Below, piece after piece: positions 14,909 through 21,833 of a DNA stretch of 21,833 nt. This DNA is from IDS-8 sp035304285. Lineage in GTDB: Bacteria > Pseudomonadota > Gammaproteobacteria > Steroidobacterales > Woeseiaceae. Made by a program: the position numbers and the translations under genes. Where the stretch lies: assembly GCA_035304285.1 (NCBI GenBank), contig DATGQI010000147.1:1-21833 (forward strand), given 5' to 3'. The notes under the pieces were generated by a model, which was given only the letters and a program-made list of their open reading frames with translations, was not told the origin of the DNA and searched no databases. Every line of letters starts with the position of its first letter. Positions within the stretch are counted from its first letter, which is position 1.

Positions 14909-16405
14909 GTGGATTCGGCACCGGAATCGGCAAAGCTCCGCGCTCTTGCGACGTTTTTACCGATGCTTCTGGTTTCGCAGTTACTGGCAGCGGCGCCGGC
15001 CATGCCGGTCGACAGGGTTGCCGAGGCTGTCGACGCCGGCCAGTTCCAGGCAGCCGAGGCCATGATTACCGGCGCGCTGGCTGATCCCGGCGTCAGCAAA
15101 ACCAGGCGGGATGCCTTCCTGTTCCAGCGCGAGCGGATGCGCCGCATCCTTATCGACTTCTCGCTTACCGCCGAGGACGTGAAAGAGCGCCTGCGCCGCC
15201 AGATCCCGGACCTGACCGACGAGGAGTTCGCCCGCTGGGATGAACACGGCCTGCTGGAGCGCCAGCTGATCGACGGCCGGGTCCTTTATTTCAATCGTTC
15301 GCCTTCCAACCTGTTTCGCCTGAGCGCCGAAGCACGCGCTCGTCGGGAGGTGCAGACGCCGCTCAAGGACGGGCCGATGGAGACCCTGAATGCGCATCAC
15401 TTCGAGGTGCGGCAGGCCGCGCTGACGCAGGAAACAGCGGGCGTACTGCCGCAGCGCATCCGGGTAACTCAGTCACTGTCGGTGGACGCCGATGCCGTTC
15501 CCGAGGGTGAAACCGTACGCGCCTGGATACCGCTGCCGCGCGTGCTGCCCGGACGCCAGGAAGACTTCCGCATACTAAGGAGCGAGCCTGCCTCCCGGGA
15601 GGTTGCACCCGAAGACGTCATGCAACGCACCGTCTACTTCGAGAAGCCGGCAGTGGCGAACGCGCCGACGGAGTTCTCTGTCACCTACGAGCTGACGGTG
15701 CTCGCGCAGTACACCGAGATAAACCCGGACGAGGTGATGCCGGCACCCGCCACGCCGGCACTCGCGCCGTTCGTCGCCGAGCGTCCGCCGCACATCGTCT
15801 TCAACAAGTCCCTGCGGCTGTTCTCGGAACAGATCGTCGGCGCAGAAGAGAACCCGTGGCGCATCGCGCAAAAACTGTTTGCCGCCGTTGATGAGATCCC
15901 CTGGGCGGGCGCGCGCGAATACTCGACGATCACGAATATCAGCGATTACGCGCTGCATGCCGGGCATGCCGATTGCGGCCAACAGACCCTGCTCCTGATT
16001 GCCCTGCTGCGGATGAACGGCATACCGGCCCGCTGGCAGTCTGGCATGGTTTATTCGGACGGCGACTATGGCAAGTATTGGAACCTGCACGACTGGGGAC
16101 TTTTCTACCTCGAACCGTACGGGTGGCTGCCCATGGACGTGACCTTCGGACGCTTCGCGGATGCGAATGAAATGGAGTGGTTCTACCTGGGCGGACTGGA
16201 TGCCTACCGCATCGCCTTCAACGACGACTTCGGCACGGACTTCGCGCCGCCGAAGCATCACTTTCGCTCTGAAACCGTCGACTCGCAGCGAGGCGAAGCG
16301 GAGTGGGATGGCGGCAACCTTTATTTCGACCAGTGGGACTATGAGTTCGACGCACAACTCGTGATGCCGGCGAACCCGTCGGTACCGGCCGGTAGTAACT
16401 ATTAG
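14909..16405 (+). CDS. Exported transglutaminase-like (papain-fold) protein
   Basis: The protein is 498 aa from GTG 14909. A signal peptide (KLRALATFLPMLLVSQLLAA) is followed by a helical N-terminal region, a beta-rich middle domain (QRIRVTQSLSVDADAVPEGE onward), and a C-terminal transglutaminase-like domain with the Cys-His-Asp triad: Cys356 in GHADCGQQTLLLIALLRMNG, His394 in WNLHDWGLFYL, Asp410 in WLPMDVTFG. Bacterial secreted members are mostly proteases or peptide-crosslinking or -cleaving enzymes; the substrate is unknown. GTG 14909 has GGGGGA eight bases upstream and gives a normal signal peptide; the ATG at 14867 has no ribosome site and would give an overlong leader. It lies 21 nt before the TonB receptor gene and is likely in its operon. 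Confidence 0.88.
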   Translation: MDSAPESAKLRALATFLPMLLVSQLLAAAPAMPVDRVAEAVDAGQFQAAEAMITGALADPGVSKTRRDAFLFQRERMRRILIDFSLTAEDVKERLRRQIPDLTDEEFARWDEHGLLERQLIDGRVLYFNRSPSNLFRLSAEARARREVQTPLKDGPMETLNAHHFEVRQAALTQETAGVLPQRIRVTQSLSVDADAVPEGETVRAWIPLPRVLPGRQEDFRILRSEPASREVAPEDVMQRTVYFEKPAVANAPTEFSVTYELTVLAQYTEINPDEVMPAPATPALAPFVAERPPHIVFNKSLRLFSEQIVGAEENPWRIAQKLFAAVDEIPWAGAREYSTITNISDYALHAGHADCGQQTLLLIALLRMNGIPARWQSGMVYSDGDYGKYWNLHDWGLFYLEPYGWLPMDVTFGRFADANEMEWFYLGGLDAYRIAFNDDFGTDFAPPKHHFRSETVDSQRGEAEWDGGNLYFDQWDYEFDAQLVMPANPSVPAGSNY

Positions 16406-16426
16406 AAGACTTTTCCCGGAGGGGAC

Positions 16427-19396
16427 ATGAAGACAAAGAAGCTGCAACGACTAGCACTATCCATCTCGATGGCGCTGCCCCTGTCGATGGCCCTCGCGCC
16501 CTTGTCGCCGACCGCCCTGGCACAGTCGCAGGATGGCGCGGTGGCGGGCCGTACGGAGCCCGGTGCACAGGTCATCGTGCGTGACCGGGGCACCGGATTC
16601 AGCCGTACCGTAACCGCGAATGCGGACGGCAGCTTCCGCTTTCCGTTCCTTCCGGTAGGCGTTTACACACTGGACGCGACCAAGGACGGTAACGACATCG
16701 CGACCGGTATTCCGGTAGCGGTCAACCTGGGCAGGACGACAATGGTAGACGCGGGCACCATCGACGAGATCCAGGTCGTCGCATCGCGCAGCATGAACGT
16801 AATTGACGTCAGCTCCACGGAGTCGGCAACCAACCTGACGCAGATGGAACTTGCGCGGCTGCCGGTCGATCGCGACCTGTTGTCGGTCGCGGAACTGGCC
16901 GCAGGCGTGACCAGGGGCGAATTCGGCGGCATTTCGTTCGGAGGTTCTTCCGTGGCCGAGAATGCCGTTTACATCAACGGCCTGAATGTCACTGACTTCT
17001 ACAACCGGGTCGGCTTCTCCTCGGTGCCGTATTCATTCTACGAACAGTTCCAGGTGAAGACCGGCGGCTACTCCGTCGAGTTCGGCCGCACTACCGGCGG
17101 TGTTATCAACGCCGTCACCCGCTCGGGCACGAATGAGTTCGAGTTCGGGGCAGAGGCAGTGTGGGAGCCCGCCTTCCTCCAGAGCGGCGGCGACAACCAC
17201 TTCTTCGGAAATTCCGAATACATCGCAAGCTTCGACGAGTACGACCGGCAGAGCCTGAACCTGTACGCCGGTGGTCCGATCGTCAAGGACAAACTGTTCT
17301 TCTTTGGTATGTATGAAGCCCGTCGTTACGAGCCGGTGAATACGAACAACGCGGCCACGCTCATCAACGAGGAGGTGTCCGACGACGGTTTCTGGGGCGC
17401 GAAGGTCGACTGGCAGATTAACGACGCCAACCTGCTCGAGCTCCTCGCGTTCTCCGACGAGAACACTGCCGAGACCGATATCTATGCTTTCGATTTCGAC
17501 ACCGGCACCCGTGGCGCATACCAGAGCACGCGATTCTTCGATAATGGCGGCACCAACTGGTCGGCCACCTACACCAGTTATCTCACCGACGCCCTCTCGG
17601 TCCGGGCGATGTACGGGGAAAACGACCGTTCTTCCGCGGGCTACAGCCCGAACGACATCGAGTGTACCCGTATCCGCGACTTCCGCGACGTAGGTACGGG
17701 GGATCTTGGTTGCACGACCACGACCTCGGTAACCCAGCGCGACGACAACCGGGAGCAAGCCCGGCTGGACTTCCAGTGGACGCTGGGTGACCACCGGCTG
17801 CGCTTCGGCGTCGACCACGAAGTCAACACCTCCGAGCATTCGCAGTTCTACCCGGGCCCCGAACGGCTGGTCTACGAGATCAACGACACGGCACCCGGTT
17901 CTACGCTGGCGAACGGCGGTGTGGTTCCGGCGGGCGTAGACGCCTACGTGCGCACGCGCTCGAACGAAGTCGACGGTGAATTCGAAACCACCGCCACTGC
18001 GTTCTATCTCGAAGACAGCTGGCAGGTTACCGACACCCTCGTGCTCGATCTCGGGGTGCGCACCGATGCCTTCGACAACAAGAACTCGGACGGTGACAGC
18101 TACATCAAGATCGACGACATGATCGCGCCGCGACTCGGGTTTGCCTGGGACGTCAAGGGAGACGGACGCAGCAAGATCTTCGGTAACGTCGGCCGCTACT
18201 TCCTGCCGGTTGCGAACGTGATCAACATCAAGCAGGCCGGTGGGTTCGCGGATGTGCGCACGTTCTACGCGTTCGAGGGACTCGAAAATTTCGAGTACGA
18301 CGGCAATACCTACCAGCGGCCGATATTGGGCGCGCAGATTGGCCCGGTTGACGACTCGCAGGGCGACGGGAGCGTGGGCGACTTGCGCGGCGAAGTGGAT
18401 GCCGACATGGACCCGGTGTACCAGGATGAGATCATCCTGGGATACCAGGCGATGCTGACCGACCGGTGGTCGTACGGCATACGCGCGACGTATCGCGAGC
18501 TGAACAATGCGATCGACGACATGGAGCTTACGTCCAACGGCATCCTTTGTAACGGCGATACCGGGTATGTCGGCTGGGTCATGGCCAATCCGGGCGAACC
18601 GACCACGGTGTTCACCGACACGGACTGCGACGGCGAATCAGACGCCTTCGTGACCATCGACACCTCGAAAGCGGGCTGGGCCCTGTACGACGATGACGGC
18701 AACTACATCGGCGAAACCGGCTATCCCAAGCCGGAGCGTACCTACAAGGCGCTTGATTTCGTGATCGACCGAAGCTGGGACAACGACTGGTCTTTCAACG
18801 GCACCTACACGCTTTCCTACAGCGAAGGCAACGCGGAAGGACCCGTCAACTCGGACACGAATTTCTCCGATACGGGACGCACCGAGAACTTCGATACACC
18901 GTGGGTCAACTTCGGCGGTAAAGGCGACCTGCCGAATGATCGACGGCATCAGTTCAAGCTGCGCGGCGCGTACGCCATCAACGACAGTTGGCAGATCGGC
19001 GGCAGCCTGGTGGCGCATTCCGGCGGCCCGATCAACGCCTTCGGAGTGGGTAATCCGTATCACGTCAAGAACTACCGCAGTTACTTCATCTGCACCGCTA
19101 ACTGCACCGCGGACTTCGCTCACTCCGAGCGTGAATGGGAACTGCGGCCGCGCGGCGCAGGCGGTCGTCTGCCGTGGATCTACAACCTCGGCTTGAGCGT
19201 GAGTTACCTGAAATCGTTCAACGATATGGACCTTAAGGCCAAGTTCGCCGTCTACAATATCTTCGACCAGCAACGCGAACTGCAGGTAAATGACAGGTAC
19301 GAGACGACGCTTGGTTTCCCGAATCCTGCTTACTTGCAGGGTACGTCGTTCCAGTCGCCCCGTTACGCCCAGTTGCAGGTGACGGTAGATTTCTGA
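16427..19396 (+). CDS. TonB-dependent receptor with N-terminal carboxypeptidase-regulatory-like domain
   Basis: The 989 aa protein has a signal peptide ending near ALAQS (residue 34). A carboxypeptidase-regulatory-like domain follows (AGRTEPGAQVIVRDRGTGFS...YTLDATKDG, to about 105). A TonB-box-like IDEIQVVAS, the plug (about 115-230, FGGSSVAENAVYINGLNVTD and GGVINAVTRSGTNEFE) and a 22-strand-type barrel ending in aromatic VTVDF complete it. This is the Oar-like/RagA-like layout of receptors for large substrates; the ligand is not readable. A strong GGAGGGG ribosome site precedes the ATG. Several extracellular-type loops hold cysteine pairs (residues near 409 and 424; CNGD and DTDCDG near 707 and 734; CTANC near 890). 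The flanking transglutaminase, beta-lactamase-fold and VanX genes suggest peptide uptake, possibly murein fragments. Confidence 0.95.
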   Translation: MKTKKLQRLALSISMALPLSMALAPLSPTALAQSQDGAVAGRTEPGAQVIVRDRGTGFSRTVTANADGSFRFPFLPVGVYTLDATKDGNDIATGIPVAVNLGRTTMVDAGTIDEIQVVASRSMNVIDVSSTESATNLTQMELARLPVDRDLLSVAELAAGVTRGEFGGISFGGSSVAENAVYINGLNVTDFYNRVGFSSVPYSFYEQFQVKTGGYSVEFGRTTGGVINAVTRSGTNEFEFGAEAVWEPAFLQSGGDNHFFGNSEYIASFDEYDRQSLNLYAGGPIVKDKLFFFGMYEARRYEPVNTNNAATLINEEVSDDGFWGAKVDWQINDANLLELLAFSDENTAETDIYAFDFDTGTRGAYQSTRFFDNGGTNWSATYTSYLTDALSVRAMYGENDRSSAGYSPNDIECTRIRDFRDVGTGDLGCTTTTSVTQRDDNREQARLDFQWTLGDHRLRFGVDHEVNTSEHSQFYPGPERLVYEINDTAPGSTLANGGVVPAGVDAYVRTRSNEVDGEFETTATAFYLEDSWQVTDTLVLDLGVRTDAFDNKNSDGDSYIKIDDMIAPRLGFAWDVKGDGRSKIFGNVGRYFLPVANVINIKQAGGFADVRTFYAFEGLENFEYDGNTYQRPILGAQIGPVDDSQGDGSVGDLRGEVDADMDPVYQDEIILGYQAMLTDRWSYGIRATYRELNNAIDDMELTSNGILCNGDTGYVGWVMANPGEPTTVFTDTDCDGESDAFVTIDTSKAGWALYDDDGNYIGETGYPKPERTYKALDFVIDRSWDNDWSFNGTYTLSYSEGNAEGPVNSDTNFSDTGRTENFDTPWVNFGGKGDLPNDRRHQFKLRGAYAINDSWQIGGSLVAHSGGPINAFGVGNPYHVKNYRSYFICTANCTADFAHSEREWELRPRGAGGRLPWIYNLGLSVSYLKSFNDMDLKAKFAVYNIFDQQRELQVNDRYETTLGFPNPAYLQGTSFQSPRYAQLQVTVDF

Positions 19397-19455
19397 TCGT
19401 GCTCATCGGCGGCCGCTGTACAATCCCCCGACTGTCTACCTCAGGGGGAGTCTCT

Positions 19456-21000
19456 TTGAAAGTTTTTTCCACAGCTGTATTGCTCGCGCTGCTCTGCGCC
19501 TGCGGCGGCGACTCCTTTGTCCGCTCCGACGCAGGTTTCAATAAGGCCTTCGATGACGCGGTAGCGCGCTACGACCTCCCGGGGCTCGCCGTCGGGGTGA
19601 TAGAGAATGGCGAAGTCATTTATGCGCGCACTGCAGGTGAAATTGCAGCAGGCAGCGGCGATGAGATTGACGAAGACACGCTGTTCAAGATCGCGTCGAA
19701 CAGCAAGGCGATGACTGCCAGCGTGCTGGCACGGCTGGTCGATGCCGGCAAGCTCCGGTGGAACGATCCGGTCGAAAAGCACCTGCCGCAGTTCCGGATG
19801 TTCGATCCGTGGGTCAGCGAGAACATCGAGGTGCAGGACCTGCTGGTGCATAACAGCGGCCTGCCGGAAGGTGCCGGCGACCTGATGCTGTGGCCGGAAC
19901 CGAACAGCTTCACGCGCGAAGATATTATTGCAGGCCTCGCTCACCTGAAGCCGGGCTATGGGTTCCGCTCAGGCTATGCTTACGACAACCTGCTCTACGT
20001 CGTTGCCGGGGAGGTTGCAGCTGCCGCAGGCGGCGCCAGCTACGAGGAACTGGTGCGGCGGGAGGTATTCGAGCCGCTGGGACTCGACTGCCGCGTCGGA
20101 GAGTGGCGAAGCAGCGAGGTGGGTAACGTCGCCCAGCCCCACATGCGCGTCGACGGGCGGAATGTCGTGGTCCGTGCCGACGAGGACCTGGTTCCTGCAA
20201 TCACTTCTGCCGCGGCCGGCGGCATTCGCTGCAGCCTGGATGCGATGCTCACCTGGGCTCGCAACTGGCTGGCGCCGGATGCGGCACAGCTCGAGTGGCT
20301 GTCGGAGGAACAGCGGCAGGCGATGTGGACTCCGCGCACGCTGATGCCTGTTGGCGAACGCAGGCGGGAGTGGAACAACACGCACATCCACGCCTATGCG
20401 TTCGGCTTCCGCCTCGCGGACGTCGACGGTACATGGACGGTCTCGCATACCGGCACGCTAATGGGCATGTACTCGGTGATGACCCTGCTCCCGGACCAGC
20501 GAAGCGGCTTCGTCGTTCTCATCAACGGCCCGGGAAGCAAAGCCAGGACCGCACTGAACGAAGTTTTGTTGAAACAATTCACCGCACCCGGGCAGGCAAG
20601 GACGGTGGAGTGGTATGCGAAGATCCTGGACGAGCCGGTCACGGCGGAGCAAAGTGCGCCGGATACGTCATCGAGACTGCCGGTGATGCCGGAGCGAATG
20701 CGATTGCAGACGGGCATATGGCGCGACCCATGGTTCGGCGAAGTTGCGGTCTGCGTACGCGGTGACAAGGTACGTTTCAGTGCCGCGAAGTCGCCGCGAC
20801 TCGAGGGCACGATCATGCAGGTCGACGAGCGCTACCTCGTCGACTGGGATGACGACAGTGTGGATGCGGAAGCGTGGCTGGATTTCGTCAGCGCGAGCGA
20901 CGGCCAGGCTCAACTCAGGATGGAGAAGGTCGATCCGCAGGCCGATTTCAGCTTCGATTACGAGGACCTCTCTTTTACCCGCGAGGGTGACTGTGAGTAA
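19456..21000 (+). CDS. Beta-lactamase-fold serine hydrolase, lipoprotein (penicillin-binding-protein-like)
   Basis: The protein is 514 aa. A lipoprotein signal (MKVFSTAVLLALLCACGG, lipobox LCAC, mature Cys16) starts at TTG 19456, six bases after a GGGGGAG ribosome site; the GTG at 19399 would lengthen the leader with no benefit. The class C beta-lactamase/DD-peptidase fold has all three motifs: Ser81-X-X-Lys84 (SNSK), Tyr176-X-Asn178 (YDN) and His331-Thr-Gly (in place of Lys-Thr-Gly). The roughly 150-residue C-terminal part resembles the beta-barrel domains of D-aminopeptidase-type relatives. Activity may be a D-specific aminopeptidase, DD-carboxypeptidase or esterase; sequence does not decide. 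It follows the TonB receptor by about 60 nt, and its last 8 bases overlap the next gene. Confidence 0.92.
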   Translation: MKVFSTAVLLALLCACGGDSFVRSDAGFNKAFDDAVARYDLPGLAVGVIENGEVIYARTAGEIAAGSGDEIDEDTLFKIASNSKAMTASVLARLVDAGKLRWNDPVEKHLPQFRMFDPWVSENIEVQDLLVHNSGLPEGAGDLMLWPEPNSFTREDIIAGLAHLKPGYGFRSGYAYDNLLYVVAGEVAAAAGGASYEELVRREVFEPLGLDCRVGEWRSSEVGNVAQPHMRVDGRNVVVRADEDLVPAITSAAAGGIRCSLDAMLTWARNWLAPDAAQLEWLSEEQRQAMWTPRTLMPVGERRREWNNTHIHAYAFGFRLADVDGTWTVSHTGTLMGMYSVMTLLPDQRSGFVVLINGPGSKARTALNEVLLKQFTAPGQARTVEWYAKILDEPVTAEQSAPDTSSRLPVMPERMRLQTGIWRDPWFGEVAVCVRGDKVRFSAAKSPRLEGTIMQVDERYLVDWDDDSVDAEAWLDFVSASDGQAQLRMEKVDPQADFSFDYEDLSFTREGDCE

Positions 21001-21709
21001 GGTACGTTCCCTTTTCTCCCTGCTCGCCGCTTCCTGCATCGTATCCGTGACTCTTACCGCGGGCGCTGAACCAGGGTTGTCTCCAGCGAAGACGGTCGCC
21101 GAAGCAGGACTCACAGACATCACGGAACTCGTGCCGGATGTGATCGCCGATATCCGCTACGCCGGCAGCAACAACTTCATCGGGCAGCGTATCGACGGAT
21201 ACCACGCCCCTCGCTGTTACCTGCTGAAGCCGGTCGCGGAGGCTTTGCAACGTGTCGCTGCGGAACTGCGCGAACAGCAAGTCCGGCTCAAGATCTTCGA
21301 TTGCTACCGCCCCACCCGCGCTGTGCGGCACTTCGTAGAATGGGCGGACGACCCTGCGGATCAGCGCAAGAAAGCCGAATATTATCCCGGCATCGACAAG
21401 GGAGAACTGATGGGCGTGTACATCGCCCCGGTCTCCGGCCACAGCCGGGGCGCGACCGTCGACCTGACGCTTGCACGCTGCGAAGGCCAGCAGTGCACCG
21501 AACTGGACATGGGAACGTCCTACGACTATTTCGATGAGCTGGCGCACACCGATGCGCCTGGCATCAGCACGCAACAGCGCAGGAACCGCGACCTGTTGCG
21601 CAGTGCGATGCAAAAGCAAGGCTTCGCCAACTACGAGCTGGAATGGTGGCACTACACGCTGTCGCCTGAGCCCCAGCCTCAGCTCATGTACAACGTACCG
21701 GTTCGCTAG
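20993..21709 (+). CDS. ddpX: VanX/DdpX-family D-alanyl-D-alanine dipeptidase, exported
   Basis: The protein is 238 aa from GTG 20993. All active-site features of the VanX family are present: Arg106 in FDCYRPTRAV, zinc ligands His150 and Asp157 in SGHSRGATVDLTL, and catalytic Glu217 with zinc ligand His220 in ELEWWHY. The enzyme hydrolyses the dipeptide D-Ala-D-Ala. Residues 4-25 are a signal peptide ending LTAGA, so it is likely periplasmic, whereas VanX and DdpX work in the cytoplasm. The GTG overlaps the preceding stop as GTGAGTAA, with GAGG upstream; the longer frame from 20744 is not needed. There is no sign of VanS/VanR or ligase partners, so a vancomycin-resistance role is unlikely. Scavenging of D-Ala from murein peptides is the more natural reading. 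Confidence 0.94.
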   Translation: MSKVRSLFSLLAASCIVSVTLTAGAEPGLSPAKTVAEAGLTDITELVPDVIADIRYAGSNNFIGQRIDGYHAPRCYLLKPVAEALQRVAAELREQQVRLKIFDCYRPTRAVRHFVEWADDPADQRKKAEYYPGIDKGELMGVYIAPVSGHSRGATVDLTLARCEGQQCTELDMGTSYDYFDELAHTDAPGISTQQRRNRDLLRSAMQKQGFANYELEWWHYTLSPEPQPQLMYNVPVR

Positions 21710-21728
21710 TGTCGTGTCCCGTAAATAA

Positions 21729-21833
21729 CTATGTTATTCGCTCGACGCGGAACGGGATGTTCGCGTGGCCGGCATTGCCGTTGCCGTCGAACACGTAGAC
21801 GAACAGCCGGTAGGCGCCGGGCTCGGACGGGGC
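21729..21833 (-). CDS. C-terminal end of an unidentified minus-strand protein (runs off window)
   Basis: An open minus-strand frame enters at the window edge and stops at 21729. The 34 visible residues include a PGAYRLFVYVFDGNGNAGHA stretch, then NIPFRV, an immunoglobulin-like beta-sandwich pattern of the kind that ends many secreted glycoside hydrolases and cell-surface enzymes. The family cannot be fixed from so little. It is convergent with the VanX gene; the 19-bp gap has no hairpin. Confidence 0.55.
   Translation of the reverse strand, partial: APSEPGAYRLFVYVFDGNGNAGHANIPFRVERIT

Noticed and set aside
15575..16447. 290-residue minus-strand open frame
   Set aside because: It is antisense to the transglutaminase-like gene with its intact catalytic triad.
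19425..19449. CCCCC...GGGGG hairpin before the beta-lactamase-fold gene as a terminator
   Set aside because: The stem is only 5 bp with a 14-base loop and no T-run, and the GGGGG is part of the ribosome binding site.
20993..21709. Vancomycin-resistance determinant
   Set aside because: Only the dipeptidase is present, it is exported, and there is no VanH/VanA-type ligase or VanRS pair nearby; the host is Gram-negative in style.

Overview
The window reads as chromosomal DNA of a high-GC Gram-negative bacterium, most likely a gammaproteobacterium of a Xanthomonadales/Woeseiaceae-like marine or soil type. The signs are a TonB-dependent receptor, lipoproteins, GTAG-headed REP palindromes, LacI and RpiR regulators, and frequent GTG/TTG starts. 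This placement is inferred from gene style, not from a marker gene. Nothing in the window looks phage-, plasmid- or IS-derived. I see no rRNA, tRNA or CRISPR array.

Region 1 (1-5074) is a glucuronoxylan/uronate block. A mannonate dehydratase (partial) and a secreted GH67 alpha-glucuronidase lie on the minus strand. They are divergent from a LacI-type regulator and a fumarylacetoacetase-fold dehydratase on the plus strand. A 16-bp LacI-type operator overlapping a perfect TATAAT sits in the divergent promoter.

Region 2 (5170-8719) is a tightly coupled four-gene minus-strand operon: a membrane-anchored ASST-like beta-propeller, a small AYVGPGAG membrane protein, a three-TM coiled-coil membrane protein and a PAPS-type sulfotransferase. 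Three of the four genes overlap or nearly overlap by ATGA/TGATG junctions. I know of no described function for this combination, and it is one of the two best candidates for a new system.

Region 3 (8963-21709) is dominated by genes for D-amino-acid-containing peptides. A small lipoprotein and an Asp/Glu racemase-family protein lead in. Next is a minus-strand operon of DUF819 membrane protein, exported NlpC/P60 peptidase, dipeptide epimerase and RpiR regulator. Divergent from it is a plus-strand run of secreted transglutaminase-like protein, TonB-dependent receptor, beta-lactamase-fold lipoprotein and exported VanX-type D-Ala-D-Ala dipeptidase. Together they suggest capture of murein peptides at the outer membrane, trimming in the periplasm, import, and epimerisation of D-Glu in the cytoplasm. 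The substrate of the receptor and transporter is inference. A partial minus-strand gene closes the window.

Three REPINs (inverted pairs of a REP hairpin) punctuate the 3' ends of genes at 354-417, 5067-5149 and 9979-10062. There is no gene-free stretch over 300 bases. The three larger intergenic regions (about 200-255 bp: 2601-2797, 8720-8962, 14654-14908) are divergent promoter regions and are described as features.
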